Assembly: GCA_020851835.1 (NCBI GenBank)
Contig: JADZBZ010000103.1
Location: 1-16,337, forward strand
DNA length: 16,337 nt
Source of the DNA: Acidobacteriota bacterium
GTDB taxonomy: Bacteria; Acidobacteriota; Vicinamibacteria; Vicinamibacterales; UBA2999
Direction: 5' to 3'
Part shown: one piece after another, positions 1-7,390 of the stretch
Numbering within the stretch: the stretch's first letter is position 1
Layout: every line of letters begins with the position of its first letter
Notes under the pieces: generated by a model
Databases searched by the model: none
What the model was told of the DNA's origin: nothing
Seen by the model: only the letters and a program-made list of their open reading frames with translations
Made by a program: the position numbers and the translations under genes

Positions 1-648
1 GCGGCAGTGGCCCTCTCGGCGCCGCCGGCACGTGGGCTTCGACGGGCGGCGATGCTGGCGGGGGTCGCGCTGGTCGCTGCGAGTGCGGCCGAGGCCGCGT
101 GGCTCGACCGGATTCTATCTCGCGACGACACACGGACCCTGGCCGGGAGGTGGATGGCGGCCACGCTGCCGCCGGGGTGTACCATCACCTATTGGGGGCC
201 TCCCGAAACCGAGCCGCAGTTGCGCGAGACCGTGTCCTCGATCGACCGGCGCATCGCCTTCGCCATGCAGACCTACGGGCCGGAGTCTGGCGAGATCGTG
301 TCGCGCCTCTATCGCCTCGCGCGCTCCGGGGTGGCGGCGTCGGGTCCCCGGTTCGAGGTCTTCAGGAACCGTCCTCCTGACGCCGGACGGGAGCCGTCCT
401 GCGCGGCGGTCGTCACGGCCGGCTATCCAGGATGGGGCGCACCTGAGGTGGCGAGCGCCGAACTGGCGGCACCCGCTGCCGGCGCGCCGGCCGAGCGGGC
501 CTCGTTCGATCCCTTCACCGGACACTGGTCCTCCGCACCCGTTGAATCGTTCGACGCGTTCTTCGTGCCCCTCGACTTCCTCAATCGAGTCGAGCGGCCC
601 GGTCCGGTGATTGACGTGGTGGTGTATCGGATAGGATCGGCGCCATGA
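1..648 (+). CDS. C-terminal part of a GT39/ArnT-like membrane glycosyltransferase (5' truncated)
   Basis: The reading frame is open to the first base, so the gene begins upstream of the window and about 215 C-terminal residues are visible. A hydrophobic helix around 'AAMLAGVALVAASAAEAAWL' is followed by 'DTRTLAGRWM...LPPGCTI'. That arrangement is typical of the last membrane helix and extracytoplasmic tail of PMT/ArnT-type (GT39) proteins, which move sugars from polyprenyl-phosphate donors to acceptors outside the cytoplasm. The remaining roughly 165 residues form a soluble domain rich in Pro and Ala, with no catalytic motif that I recognise. Its TGA overlaps the ATG of the next gene (ATGA), which implies translational coupling. 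The family call rests on this tail and on the GT2 gene two positions downstream. The catalytic N-terminal loop lies outside the window, so another polytopic membrane protein is possible. Confidence 0.55.
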   Translation, partial: AAVALSAPPARGLRRAAMLAGVALVAASAAEAAWLDRILSRDDTRTLAGRWMAATLPPGCTITYWGPPETEPQLRETVSSIDRRIAFAMQTYGPESGEIVSRLYRLARSGVAASGPRFEVFRNRPPDAGREPSCAAVVTAGYPGWGAPEVASAELAAPAAGAPAERASFDPFTGHWSSAPVESFDAFFVPLDFLNRVERPGPVIDVVVYRIGSAP

Positions 649-1070
649 TGCGAACCTTCGGCCCGGCGCTGGCGTTGGCCGTGACCGTTGCCCTTGGTGC
701 CGCCTGCCGCGAATCGAGACCGAATCCAGACAATGTGCTGCCGTTCGGATTTCTCGACAGCCCGGCCAACGGCGCGGCGGTGGCGCGCGTGACGCGCGTG
801 GCGGGCTGGGCCCTCGACGATGGACGGGTGAGCCGCGTGGACGTGTATGTGGACGGGCGTTTCGCCGGCTCGTCGACGCCGGGGTTGCTGCGGCCCGATC
901 TCGTGGCCGCCTATCCGGCGTATCCCGATGCAGCTCGCGGGGGTTGGGAGCTCGCCGTGGATCTGGGCGAGCGCGAGGGAGGCCGGCACATCCTGGCCCA
1001 GGCCGTCGACGACCAGGGAGCCACGCGCGACGTCGGCACGGCCTCGGTCACCGTCGCCGGGCGCCCGTGA
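645..1070 (+). CDS. Small lipoprotein with Ig-like 'GWALDD' domain
   Basis: This is a 141-residue protein. Residues 1-21 are a lipoprotein signal peptide: a hydrophobic stretch ending in the lipobox LGAAC, with Cys21 as the lipidated residue. The rest is one beta-rich domain with 'GWALDD' at 54-59, 'VDVYVDG' at 65-71, an RPD...YP..YPDA stretch at about 82-95, and a C-terminal 'GGRHILAQAVDDQGA' strand. This pattern matches bacterial Ig-like domains often attached to secreted or glycosyltransferase-associated proteins. Such domains usually mediate carbohydrate or protein binding; no enzymatic residues are evident. It overlaps the upstream gene by ATGA and the downstream GT2 gene by GTGA, so the three genes are probably co-translated. 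It may be a periplasmic accessory to the glycosyltransferases. That role is inferred from position only. Confidence 0.75.
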   Translation: MMRTFGPALALAVTVALGAACRESRPNPDNVLPFGFLDSPANGAAVARVTRVAGWALDDGRVSRVDVYVDGRFAGSSTPGLLRPDLVAAYPAYPDAARGGWELAVDLGEREGGRHILAQAVDDQGATRDVGTASVTVAGRP

Positions 1071-1846
1071 CGCCCGGGCTTCCGGTCGTCCTCGTCGTTC
1101 CCTGCTTCGACGAAGCCGCCCGGCTGCCCGTCCAGACCTTCGAAGCCGCGATCGACGCGTCCGACCTCGGGCTCGTCTTCGTGGACGATGGGAGCGTCGA
1201 CGACACGCCCGCGCTTCTCGGCCGGCTGGCCGGGCGAGAGCCCGGACGCATCACCGTGCTGAGGGCAACGTCGAACCGAGGCAAGGCCGAAGCCGTCCGC
1301 ATCGGGATGGCCGCCGCCCGATTGGCCGGCCCGCGCTACGTTGGCTATTGGGATGCCGACCTGTCCACGCCGCTGGCCGCGCTACCCGATTTCGTGGCTG
1401 TCCTCGACGCCAATCCGCAGTGTCACATGGTACTTGGGTCCCGGGTGAAGGCCATGGGCCGCACCATCGATCGCCGGGCCATCCGCCACTACGCGGGCCG
1501 CGTGTTCGCGACCGCCGCGTCGGCCTCGCTCGGGCTCCCGATCTACGACACCCAGTGCGGGGCAAAGCTGTTTCGCGCCACCAGTGACGTCTGGCGTCTG
1601 TTCGATCAGCCATTCGTCAGCCGATGGGCGTTCGACGTGGAGGTACTGGCGCGCTACATCCGGCAATGTGGCTCACGCCAGGTGGCGAGTGATCGCCTCG
1701 AGGAACTGCCGCTTCGCGTCTGGAGGCACGTGCCGGGTTCGAAGGTCAGACCCCTTCACCTGCTGCGCGCCCTGATCGACCTCTGGCGCATCCGGCAGCG
1801 CTACCTCGGCGGGCGAACCGCCGCTACTGCAGACCTGGCGCCATGA
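1067..1846 (+). CDS. Family 2 glycosyltransferase, dolichyl-phosphate glucosyltransferase-like
   Basis: This is a 259-residue protein if translation starts at the GTG at 1067, which overlaps the previous stop (GTGA). The frame runs open further upstream, but that part is antisense-like and lacks the family start, whereas 'VVLVVPCFDEAARL' at 7-20 is a canonical GT2 N-terminus. Further motifs are VDDGS at 39-43 (nucleotide binding), DAD at 96-98 within 'GYWDADLSTPL' (metal and donor binding), 'QCGAKLFR' at 163-170, 'RWAFDVEVLAR' at 186-196 and 'W.HVPGSKV' at 219-227. This set is typical of the polyprenyl-phosphate glucose/mannose synthase branch, which loads a sugar from a nucleotide donor onto a lipid phosphate at the cytoplasmic face. 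There are no C-terminal transmembrane helices. It probably makes the donor used by the GT39-like protein upstream. The last 23 bases overlap the convergent membrane-protein gene. Confidence 0.88.
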   Translation: MTPGLPVVLVVPCFDEAARLPVQTFEAAIDASDLGLVFVDDGSVDDTPALLGRLAGREPGRITVLRATSNRGKAEAVRIGMAAARLAGPRYVGYWDADLSTPLAALPDFVAVLDANPQCHMVLGSRVKAMGRTIDRRAIRHYAGRVFATAASASLGLPIYDTQCGAKLFRATSDVWRLFDQPFVSRWAFDVEVLARYIRQCGSRQVASDRLEELPLRVWRHVPGSKVRPLHLLRALIDLWRIRQRYLGGRTAATADLAP

Positions 1847-2357
1847 GCGCACTGGCGGCAAAGGCCACCGCCAGCGACAACACGGCCGCGGCGAAGCACA
1901 CGGCCAGTGCGCGGCTGGCGTGCCGGTAGTCGAGAGCGTGCTTCACGCCGAAGACCATGGCCGCGAACATCCAGCCGCCCACTACCGCGAAAACGGGCCC
2001 CCGTCCATGCGGAATCACCCCGAACACGAGGAGCAGGCCCGGTGCGGCCGCAAATCCGGTCGTGCGGAGCAGTTGCCCCCAATCGGCCTGGGTCTCGGGC
2101 CCGGGCAACAGCCGCGTGCCAATCTGAAACGCCAGCATCGCCCACGCGGACCACGTGATGATGGCCAGCGCCGCCACGACTGCCAGGGTGACCATGCGGT
2201 TGCCGAGCCAGTCGCCCGCGCCGATCCCGGCCGCCAGGCTCGCCAGCGCCACCGCGCTCATTGCCTGCACCGTCGTCCGTCGGTCGGCCTCGATGCCCTC
2301 GTACATGGCCGCGTCCAGCATCGCGGCAGCCATCAGCCGGTAGGCGAAGAGGCTCAT
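1824..2357 (-). CDS. Yip1-family integral membrane protein
   Basis: This is a 177-residue protein. A cytoplasmic N-terminus ('MSLFAYRLMAAAMLDAAMYEGIEAD') is followed by about five predicted membrane helices, near residues 31-48, 55-80, 99-115, 119-138 and 148-172. The N-terminal pattern, with Leu-Asp-Ala-x-x-Tyr-Glu and Glu-Ala-Asp before the first helix, matches small bacterial Yip1-domain proteins. Their biochemical role is unknown. The gene ends inside the 3' end of the convergent GT2 gene, so the two messages are complementary over 23 bases. No properly spaced Shine-Dalgarno sequence precedes the ATG. Instead a TACAAT box ends 7 bases before it, which would suit a leaderless transcript. 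Confidence 0.75.
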   Translation of the reverse strand: MSLFAYRLMAAAMLDAAMYEGIEADRRTTVQAMSAVALASLAAGIGAGDWLGNRMVTLAVVAALAIITWSAWAMLAFQIGTRLLPGPETQADWGQLLRTTGFAAAPGLLLVFGVIPHGRGPVFAVVGGWMFAAMVFGVKHALDYRHASRALAVCFAAAVLSLAVAFAASALMAPGLQ

Positions 2358-2364
2358 ACGGCCA

Positions 2365-2370
2365 ATTGTA
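2365..2370 (-). promoter_or_regulatory. -10-like box TACAAT directly upstream of the Yip1 gene
   Basis: On the minus strand, TACAAT is followed by seven bases (TGGCCGT) and then the ATG at 2357. Transcription starting 6-8 bases after the box would begin at or beside the ATG. I see no good -35 element. Confidence 0.4.
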
Positions 2371-2388
2371 TGCGGCCGGCGCGCCCCC

Positions 2389-2883
2389 TTATCGCTCCTT
2401 CGAAGCGGCGTGCTGGCGGGCCGCCGCGATGGCGCGCGCGAGCGACTCGCTGTTGAAGGGCTTCATCAGGAATTGCGTCCCCTCGGGTAGACCGGCCAGT
2501 TCGAAGTGGGACGGGTTGTAGCCGCTCATCAGGATGACGGACAGGCGGGGATTGGTGGCGCCAATCTGGCGCGCCAGATCGATTCCGTCGAGGCCTTCGC
2601 CGAGGAGCACGTCCGCGATGAGGATGTCGATGTCCGAGGAACGCGCGACGTCGATGGCTTCGGCCGCGGTGGCGACCGTCACGAGGTCCACGTGGATGCG
2701 ACGGGCCATGCCCATCGCCATCCGGCGGATGAGCTCTTCGTCGTCCACCATCACGACGCGGCAGGTGTCGCTCCCAGGCCCCGGATTCGAGCGTGGGACG
2801 CCTGAGGGGGGCCGACTCGACGCCGGTGGCTCGCCAGTGCAGCGGTGCGGGGAGATCTCGGGGAATAGCTGGGCTGAAGACAT
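2389..2883 (-). CDS. Stand-alone response regulator receiver (REC) protein
   Basis: This is a 164-residue protein from the ATG at 2883; the frame also allows a start at 2946, adding a 21-residue Arg/Cys-rich stretch unlike a real N-terminus. Residues 1-40 are Pro/Ser-rich and probably disordered. Residues 42-160 form a complete CheY-like receiver: acidic pair Asp47-Asp48, phospho-acceptor Asp91 in 'DILIADVLL', Ser120 in 'LMSGY' and Lys141 in 'MKPF'. No DNA-binding or enzymatic output domain follows, so it would act by protein contact or as a phosphorelay intermediate. No histidine kinase is encoded in the window. A TATGCT box ends nine bases before the ATG. The GGAAGG that abuts the ATG is too close to work as a normal Shine-Dalgarno. 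Confidence 0.85.
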   Translation of the reverse strand: MSSAQLFPEISPHRCTGEPPASSRPPSGVPRSNPGPGSDTCRVVMVDDEELIRRMAMGMARRIHVDLVTVATAAEAIDVARSSDIDILIADVLLGEGLDGIDLARQIGATNPRLSVILMSGYNPSHFELAGLPEGTQFLMKPFNSESLARAIAAARQHAASKER

Positions 2884-2892
2884 CCTTCCGTT

Positions 2893-2898
2893 AGCATA
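2893..2898 (-). promoter_or_regulatory. -10-like box TATGCT upstream of the response regulator
   Basis: On the minus strand, TATGCT is separated from the ATG at 2883 by nine bases. This resembles the spacing at the Yip1 and fhs genes. It is a weaker match to TATAAT and has no recognisable -35 partner. Confidence 0.3.
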
Positions 2899-2985
2899 TC
2901 GGGTAGGGGAGCCGCGCCGCGTGCACAAACATGCTGTTCGTTGCACGCCAATTGCGCATGAATGCGTTGCGCTGCACGCGCTGAG

Positions 2986-3717
2986 CTACTGGATGCGTGC
3001 CGAAACTAAGGGGATTTCGCCCGGCAGGGTCAGATCGTGGCGCGAGGCCGGGCGAGCCCTTCGCCAGTCACCATCGAGGACCGACCAGAGCGTCGTGTCG
3101 TAGTGGCAGCCGTCGATGGTGGAGGACTGGCGCAGCACGCCCTCGGGCACGGCGCCGATCTTCCGCAGAGCGCCGTTGGCGCGACCGTTGGCCGAAATGG
3201 CGCGAGCTTCGAGTCGCCGGATCCCCATACGCTCGAAGGCGAACTCCAGCAGTAGCGCCGAGCCTTCGGCAAAGAGACCGGTTCCCCAGTACGGACGGCC
3301 CAGCACGAACCCCCATTCCGCCGTGGTGCTCTCCGGAGCCTCGGCACGCACCTGGAACAAGCCCACGGCCGTGCCTCGTCCGCGGGGCACGATGGCGAAA
3401 CACGCGTAGCGTCCCTCGGCGCGGCGGCGGTGGGTCCAGCGGACGAAGCGGCGAAACCCCGCTGCGGTCGCCGGCGGCGGAGCCAGGAATCTCGATACCT
3501 CGTGGTCCGTGAAGAGGTTCAGCAGCGATGCAGCATCGGCCGGCTGCAACTCACGCAACAGAACACCGTCTCCCGTCAAGGTGGGCAGACCGTGCCGCCA
3601 GTGCACCGGCATCGCCGGCGCGGCGGCCGCCGCTCGCGGCTTGATGCTTCCGGATCCGGTGGCGGCCGGACCGGGCAGGTGTCCACCGCTGGACGGGATG
3701 AGGACGTCGACAGCCAT
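2986..3717 (-). CDS. GNAT acetyltransferase, RimJ/RimL type
   Basis: This is a 243-residue protein. The start at 3717 is supported by GAGG six bases upstream (TGAGGCGCCG-ATG). Residues 1-40 are a Gly/Ala/Pro-rich extension; the Acetyltransf_3-type domain occupies about 45-215. It opens with 'LTGDGVLLRELQPADAASL', typical of RimJ/RimL proteins. The acetyl-CoA-binding segment is 'GRPYWGTGLFAEG' at 140-152, and the late 'N...N..ALRKIGAVPEGVLRQS' segment (about 177-198) is the classic final helix and strand. Members acetylate protein N-termini or small amines such as aminoglycosides and polyamines; the substrate cannot be read from the sequence. The C-terminal tail of about 30 residues lies outside the domain. 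It lies in line with, but about 100 bases from, the response-regulator gene, and probably has its own promoter. Confidence 0.85.
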   Translation of the reverse strand: MAVDVLIPSSGGHLPGPAATGSGSIKPRAAAAAPAMPVHWRHGLPTLTGDGVLLRELQPADAASLLNLFTDHEVSRFLAPPPATAAGFRRFVRWTHRRRAEGRYACFAIVPRGRGTAVGLFQVRAEAPESTTAEWGFVLGRPYWGTGLFAEGSALLLEFAFERMGIRRLEARAISANGRANGALRKIGAVPEGVLRQSSTIDGCHYDTTLWSVLDGDWRRARPASRHDLTLPGEIPLVSARIQ

Positions 3718-3950
3718 CGGCGCCTCAGGTCCGCGCCATCTCGCCAGTCGGCGAGGTCGAAGGAAACTTGAACGAATGTCCGTGCCGCACTGTCACCGAT
3801 CTCCTGTTCGCCACCCTCATCGATCGGGCGGCTCGACCACGACTCTGAGCAAGGGCGGGTCCAACTTCGCTGCACCATTGCAAGTTGTTGAGGAATCATA
3901 TGTTGCTGCTCTCGGGGGATCGGCCGTCGATCAGCTCAAACGATCGGAGT

Positions 3951-3984
3951 GTTCAAAAAAAGAACAAATCAGACAGTTTCTGAT
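3951..3984 (-). terminator. Probable intrinsic terminator of the pntAB transcript
   Basis: Read on the minus strand, ATCAGA and TCTGAT form a perfect 6-bp stem around a 5-base loop (3968-3984), followed by TTTGTTCTTTTTTT. A stem followed by a T-tract is the layout of a Rho-independent terminator. The stem is short and AT-rich, so strength is uncertain. It lies about 220 bases past the pntB stop. Confidence 0.45.
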
Positions 3985-4153
3985 GACTCCATAGCCCGAA
4001 AAACAGCCTATTTGCAGTGACATGCAGGTGATTTTTCGTAAATGAGCTGGAATGGCACAAACAGGCGTGCAACGACGAGGATGGGCCGAGGGTGTGGGTT
4101 CGCGGAGCGGTACGCTTCGCGCGGCGCATGACTCGCCGGCGGTCGAGGCCGGG

Positions 4154-4171
4154 CCGGGACGCCGGTCCCGG
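4154..4171. repeat. GC-rich hairpin just downstream of pntB
   Basis: CCGGGAC and GTCCCGG form a perfect 7-bp stem with the 4-base loop GCCG, 36 bases past the pntB stop. No T-tract follows in the pntB direction, so it is more likely a 3'-end protecting structure or a Rho-linked stem than a classical terminator. On the plus strand it is followed by GATTTTG, but no plus-strand gene precedes it. Confidence 0.4.
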
Positions 4172-4206
4172 GATTTTGCTCCGTGTCGGCAGCCGGGTGG
4201 CGCTCG

Positions 4207-5634
4207 CTAGGCCGAGATGGCCACGCCGTCCTGGCCTAGCTCGGTCAAGAGCGCGTCCACGGTCTTCTTGGCATCGCCGAAGAGCATCCGAGTATTGTCG
4301 AGGTAGAAGAGCGGATTTTCGACGCCGGCATAGCCGCTGGCCATGCCGCGCTTGAGCACGATGCTCACGCGGGCCTTCCACACCTCGAGTACCGGCATGC
4401 CGTAGATGGGGCTCGAGGGGTCATCCAGCGCGCCGGGGTTCACGATGTCATTGGCGCCGATCACGATCGCCACGTCGGTTTCCGGGAACTCGTGGTTGAT
4501 CTCTTCCATCTCGAACACGATGTCGTAAGGAACCTTGGCCTCGGCCAGCAGCACGTTCATGTGCCCGGGCAGGCGGCCCGCCACGGGGTGGATGGCGAAT
4601 TTCACGTCGATGCCGCGCGCGCGGAGGAGCTTCGTGATTTCGAAGAGCGGAGACTGGGCTTGCGCGACGGCCATCCCGTATCCGGGTACGATGATCACCT
4701 TCTTGGCGTCGCGCAGCATGTCCGCGGTTTCGCTGGCGGTGATGCTGGTCACCTCGCCTGCTGGTTGGGCGCCGGCGGCCGGGGCCGCGCCTTCGTCCGC
4801 GCCGAAGCCGCCCAGGATGACACTCAGGAACGAGCGGTTCATCGCGCGGCACATGATGAAGCTGAGGATGGCGCCGCTCGACCCCACCAGCGCCCCGGTG
4901 ATGATCAACAGGTCGTTGGCGAGCATGAAGCCCGCGGCCGAGGCAGCCCAGCCCGAGTAGCTGTTCAGCATCGACACCACGACCGGCATGTCGGCGCCGC
5001 CGATGGCCATCACGAGGTGGACGCCGAGCAGCGAGGCGAGTGCCGTGCACAGGATGAGCGGTGCGGCCGGCGGGTGCCCGGCGGCGCCCTCGGCGCCGAC
5101 GAACTGGGATCCCAGATACACGGACGCCAGGATGATCGCCAGGTTCAGCGCGTGCCGGCCGGGCAGCAGCAGGGGCTTGCTGCGGATCACCCCCTGCAGC
5201 TTGCCGAAGGCGATGACCGATCCGGTGAAGGTGATGGCACCGACGAAGACGCCGACGAAGATCTCGATCTCGTGGATGCGGGCCTCGACGCCGGTCAGCC
5301 CCGTGGGCGGACCCAGGGCCGACGCGAACCCGACGAGCACGGCCGCCGCGCCGACGAAGCTGTGGAGGATCGCCACCATCTGCGGCATGGCCGTCATCTC
5401 GACGCGGGCCGCGAGCACGGCGCCGATGCCGCCTCCAACGGCCAGCATGGCGGCCAGCGTGGCGTAGCCGCCCACGTGCGGCCCGAGCACGGTGACCGCC
5501 ACCGCGATCAACATGCCGGTGATTCCGAAGAGGTTGCCACGCCGCGCGGACTCCTGGGCCGAGAGGCCTCCCAGGCTCAGAATGAACAGCAGACCGGCGG
5601 CGATATAGGCGATCGTGACGAACGATTCAGGCAA
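4207..5634 (-). CDS. pntB: NAD(P) transhydrogenase subunit beta
   Basis: This is the membrane and NADP(H)-binding subunit of the proton-translocating transhydrogenase, which uses proton inflow to drive hydride transfer from NADH to NADP+. The protein has 475 residues, close to the usual 460-480. Residues 1-270 carry about eight or nine membrane helices, including 'MVAILHSFVGAAAVLVG' with His91, the conserved proton-channel histidine of the E. coli protein. A Gly/Ala-rich linker (about 276-295) leads to domain III, with 'VPGYGMAVAQAQ' at 316-327, 'HPVAGRLPGHMNVLLAEA', 'EINHEF', 'VIGANDIVNP' and 'LFGDAKK' as the NADP site. The start codon is TTG, with GAGG six bases upstream (5641-5644). It follows pntA by 24 bases in one operon. 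Confidence 0.97.
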   Translation of the reverse strand: MPESFVTIAYIAAGLLFILSLGGLSAQESARRGNLFGITGMLIAVAVTVLGPHVGGYATLAAMLAVGGGIGAVLAARVEMTAMPQMVAILHSFVGAAAVLVGFASALGPPTGLTGVEARIHEIEIFVGVFVGAITFTGSVIAFGKLQGVIRSKPLLLPGRHALNLAIILASVYLGSQFVGAEGAAGHPPAAPLILCTALASLLGVHLVMAIGGADMPVVVSMLNSYSGWAASAAGFMLANDLLIITGALVGSSGAILSFIMCRAMNRSFLSVILGGFGADEGAAPAAGAQPAGEVTSITASETADMLRDAKKVIIVPGYGMAVAQAQSPLFEITKLLRARGIDVKFAIHPVAGRLPGHMNVLLAEAKVPYDIVFEMEEINHEFPETDVAIVIGANDIVNPGALDDPSSPIYGMPVLEVWKARVSIVLKRGMASGYAGVENPLFYLDNTRMLFGDAKKTVDALLTELGQDGVAISA

Positions 5635-5658
5635 CGGACACCTCGAGACCGGACCACA

Positions 5659-7227
5659 TCATCCGCGGCTGAACATCTTCAACATGCGCTGGGTCACCAG
5701 GAAACCGCCCGCAATGTTGATGGTTGCGAGCAGAATGGCCGCGGCACCGAACAGCACGGCCGGGTCCGACAGCGGACCGCTGACCTGCAGGAGGCCGCCA
5801 ATGACGATGATGCCGCTGATGGCGTTGGTGACGCTCATCAGTGGTGTGTGGAGCGCCGGCGTCACGTTCCAGACCACCTGCCAGCCGACGACGCAGGCCA
5901 GAGCGAACACCGTCAGGTGCGAGAGGAACGACGCGGGCGCCACCAGGCCGAGGCCGATGAAGGCCAGCGCGCCGATGACGAGCGCCACCGTCATGCCCAT
6001 GCCCGAGCCGGTTCCGGCCTTTGCCTCGTGCGCGGTCGGCGCGGCCACGCCCGCCGGTCGCGGCGCTGGCGCCTTGGGCGGTGGCGGGGCCTCCCGCCTG
6101 GGAGGCGGCCACATCAGCTCGCCCTTGAGCAGGACGAGTGCGCCGCGCACCACCTCGTCTTCGAGGTCCACGTGGAAGTGGCCCCCGCCCCCCATGTCCG
6201 CCAGTACGTGGCCGAGGTTGTTCCCGTACAGGAAGCTCGCCGTCGGCGCCAGGCGGCTCGGCAGGTCCATGTACCCGATGATGTGCACGCCGTGCCGCTC
6301 GACGACGGTTCCCGGCTCGGTCAGCGCGCAGTTGCCGCCGTTCTCGGCGGCGAGATCCACGATCACCGACCCGTTCTTCATCGTCTTCACCATGTCCTCG
6401 GTGATGAGGACGGGGGCCGGACGATTGGGGATGAGCGCGGTGGTGATGATGATGTCCACGTCCCGGGCTTGCGCGGCGAACATGGCCATTTCAGCGGCGA
6501 TGAACGCGGGGCTCATCTCCTTGGCGTAACCGCCTCCACCCTCGCCGTCCTCATGGACGTTGAGCTCGATGAACTCCGCGCCCATGCTCTTGACTTGTTC
6601 CTTCACCGTGGGGCGAGTGTCGAAGGCTCGGACGATTGCGCCCAGCCCCCGGGCGGCGCCGATGGCGGCCAGGCCCGCCACGCCCGCTCCGATGACCAGC
6701 ACCTTGGCCGGCGGCACGCGGCCGGCGGCCGTCATCTGTCCCGTGAAGAACCGGCCGTAGAAGCTTGCGGCCTCGATTACGGCCCGGTAGCCCGCGATGT
6801 TGGCCATCGACGACAGGGCGTCCATCTTCTGCGCCCGGCTGATGCGCGGCACCTGATCCATCGCAATGGCCGTCACTTTGCGTGCCGCGAGCCGCTCGAT
6901 GAGCGCCTGGTTCCGGCCCGGCCACAGGAAGCAAATCAGGGTGGCGCCCTCGGGCAGCAGGTCGGCTTCGTGCTGGCCGAGCACCGGGTACAGATCGGGC
7001 GGCTGCACCTTGAGCACGATGTCGGCTCCTGCCCAGAGCGCGCGCGGGTCCTCGACCACCTGGGCGCCGGCCGCGACGTAGTCATCGTCGCCAAACGAGG
7101 CCAGCGCGCCGGCCTGGCTTTCGACCCGCACCTCGAAGCCCAGCTTGATGAGCCGTGCAACGTTTTCGGGCGTCGCGGCCACGCGACGCTCGCCCGCCCG
7201 ACGCTCCCTGGGAATGGCGACTGTCAT
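5659..7227 (-). CDS. pntA: NAD(P) transhydrogenase subunit alpha (undivided, E. coli type)
   Basis: This subunit binds NAD(H) and works with PntB. The ATG at 7227 is preceded by GGAGGAG six bases upstream and gives 522 residues; the frame is open further upstream, but that part is not conserved. Residues 1-370 are domain I, with 'IPRERRAGERRVAATPENV' at 5-23, 'SRAQKMDALSSMANIAGYRAV' near 130-150 and the Rossmann 'GAGVAG' at 180-185, followed by 'RAFDTRP' carrying the ribose-binding Asp203. A Pro/Ala-rich linker (375-400) leads to about four membrane helices (410-515). Many bacteria split this polypeptide into PntAA and PntAB; here it is one chain, as in E. coli. Candidate promoter TATAAT lies at 7288-7293. 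It diverges from fhs. Confidence 0.97.
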   Translation of the reverse strand: MTVAIPRERRAGERRVAATPENVARLIKLGFEVRVESQAGALASFGDDDYVAAGAQVVEDPRALWAGADIVLKVQPPDLYPVLGQHEADLLPEGATLICFLWPGRNQALIERLAARKVTAIAMDQVPRISRAQKMDALSSMANIAGYRAVIEAASFYGRFFTGQMTAAGRVPPAKVLVIGAGVAGLAAIGAARGLGAIVRAFDTRPTVKEQVKSMGAEFIELNVHEDGEGGGGYAKEMSPAFIAAEMAMFAAQARDVDIIITTALIPNRPAPVLITEDMVKTMKNGSVIVDLAAENGGNCALTEPGTVVERHGVHIIGYMDLPSRLAPTASFLYGNNLGHVLADMGGGGHFHVDLEDEVVRGALVLLKGELMWPPPRREAPPPPKAPAPRPAGVAAPTAHEAKAGTGSGMGMTVALVIGALAFIGLGLVAPASFLSHLTVFALACVVGWQVVWNVTPALHTPLMSVTNAISGIIVIGGLLQVSGPLSDPAVLFGAAAILLATINIAGGFLVTQRMLKMFSRG

Positions 7228-7233
7228 GGATGA

Positions 7234-7240
7234 CTCCTCC
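7234..7240 (-). promoter_or_regulatory. Ribosome binding site GGAGGAG of pntA
   Basis: A strong Shine-Dalgarno sequence, six bases before the ATG at 7227, fixes the pntA start over the longer open frame. Confidence 0.8.
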
Positions 7241-7287
7241 GGCCCGCGGAGGCCACTGATTGATTCCGCCGGCTGGGATGCGCGTGG

Positions 7288-7293
7288 ATTATA
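7288..7293 (-). promoter_or_regulatory. Consensus -10 box TATAAT of the pntAB operon
   Basis: A perfect TATAAT reads on the minus strand 60 bases upstream of the pntA ATG. A start near 7281 would give a leader of about 54 bases containing the GGAGGAG ribosome site. No clear -35 hexamer is found at 16-18 bases. Confidence 0.55.
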
Positions 7294-7384
7294 CGTTGCC
7301 CTGCGGCGAGGCGACACCGAAACGCTCGGACCGCCGCGGCGATGGCGCTTGGCCACGCACCCGCCGGGGGTCAGCCGATTCGCA

Positions 7385-7390
7385 TAGAAT
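7385..7390 (+). promoter_or_regulatory. -10-like box TAGAAT directly upstream of fhs
   Basis: TAGAAT is followed by nine bases (TGGCTGCCT) and the fhs ATG. There is no Shine-Dalgarno sequence. Both features suit a leaderless or nearly leaderless message. The following TGGC is shared with the box in front of the Yip1 gene. Confidence 0.4.

Larger units (their letters stand above)
3718..4206. other. Non-coding gap between the acetyltransferase and pntB
   Basis: No open frame here has a plausible start, codon pattern or family motif. The stretch from about 3950 to 4060 is roughly 42-50 percent GC, clearly lower than the genes around it. It contains a small hairpin at 3740-3755 (CTCGCC/GGCGAG), the terminator-like hairpin at 3951-3984 and a GC-rich hairpin at 4154-4171. 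It should hold the 5' control region of the acetyltransferase and the 3' untranslated region of pntAB, both on the minus strand. Confidence 0.6.

Noticed and set aside
423..989. 188-codon open frame on the minus strand
   Set aside because: It is antisense to the coupled GT39-like and lipoprotein genes, has a His/Arg-rich composition and no start signal.
3509..3994. 161-codon open frame on the plus strand running into the 3718-4206 gap
   Set aside because: Half is antisense to the acetyltransferase gene. The remaining part lacks a motif or start site and ends in the A-rich terminator region.
4492..7233. 913-codon open frame on the plus strand
   Set aside because: It is exactly antisense to pntB and pntA, is extremely rich in Arg, His, Asp and Gly, and has no family motif. 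It is a GC-driven shadow of the true genes.
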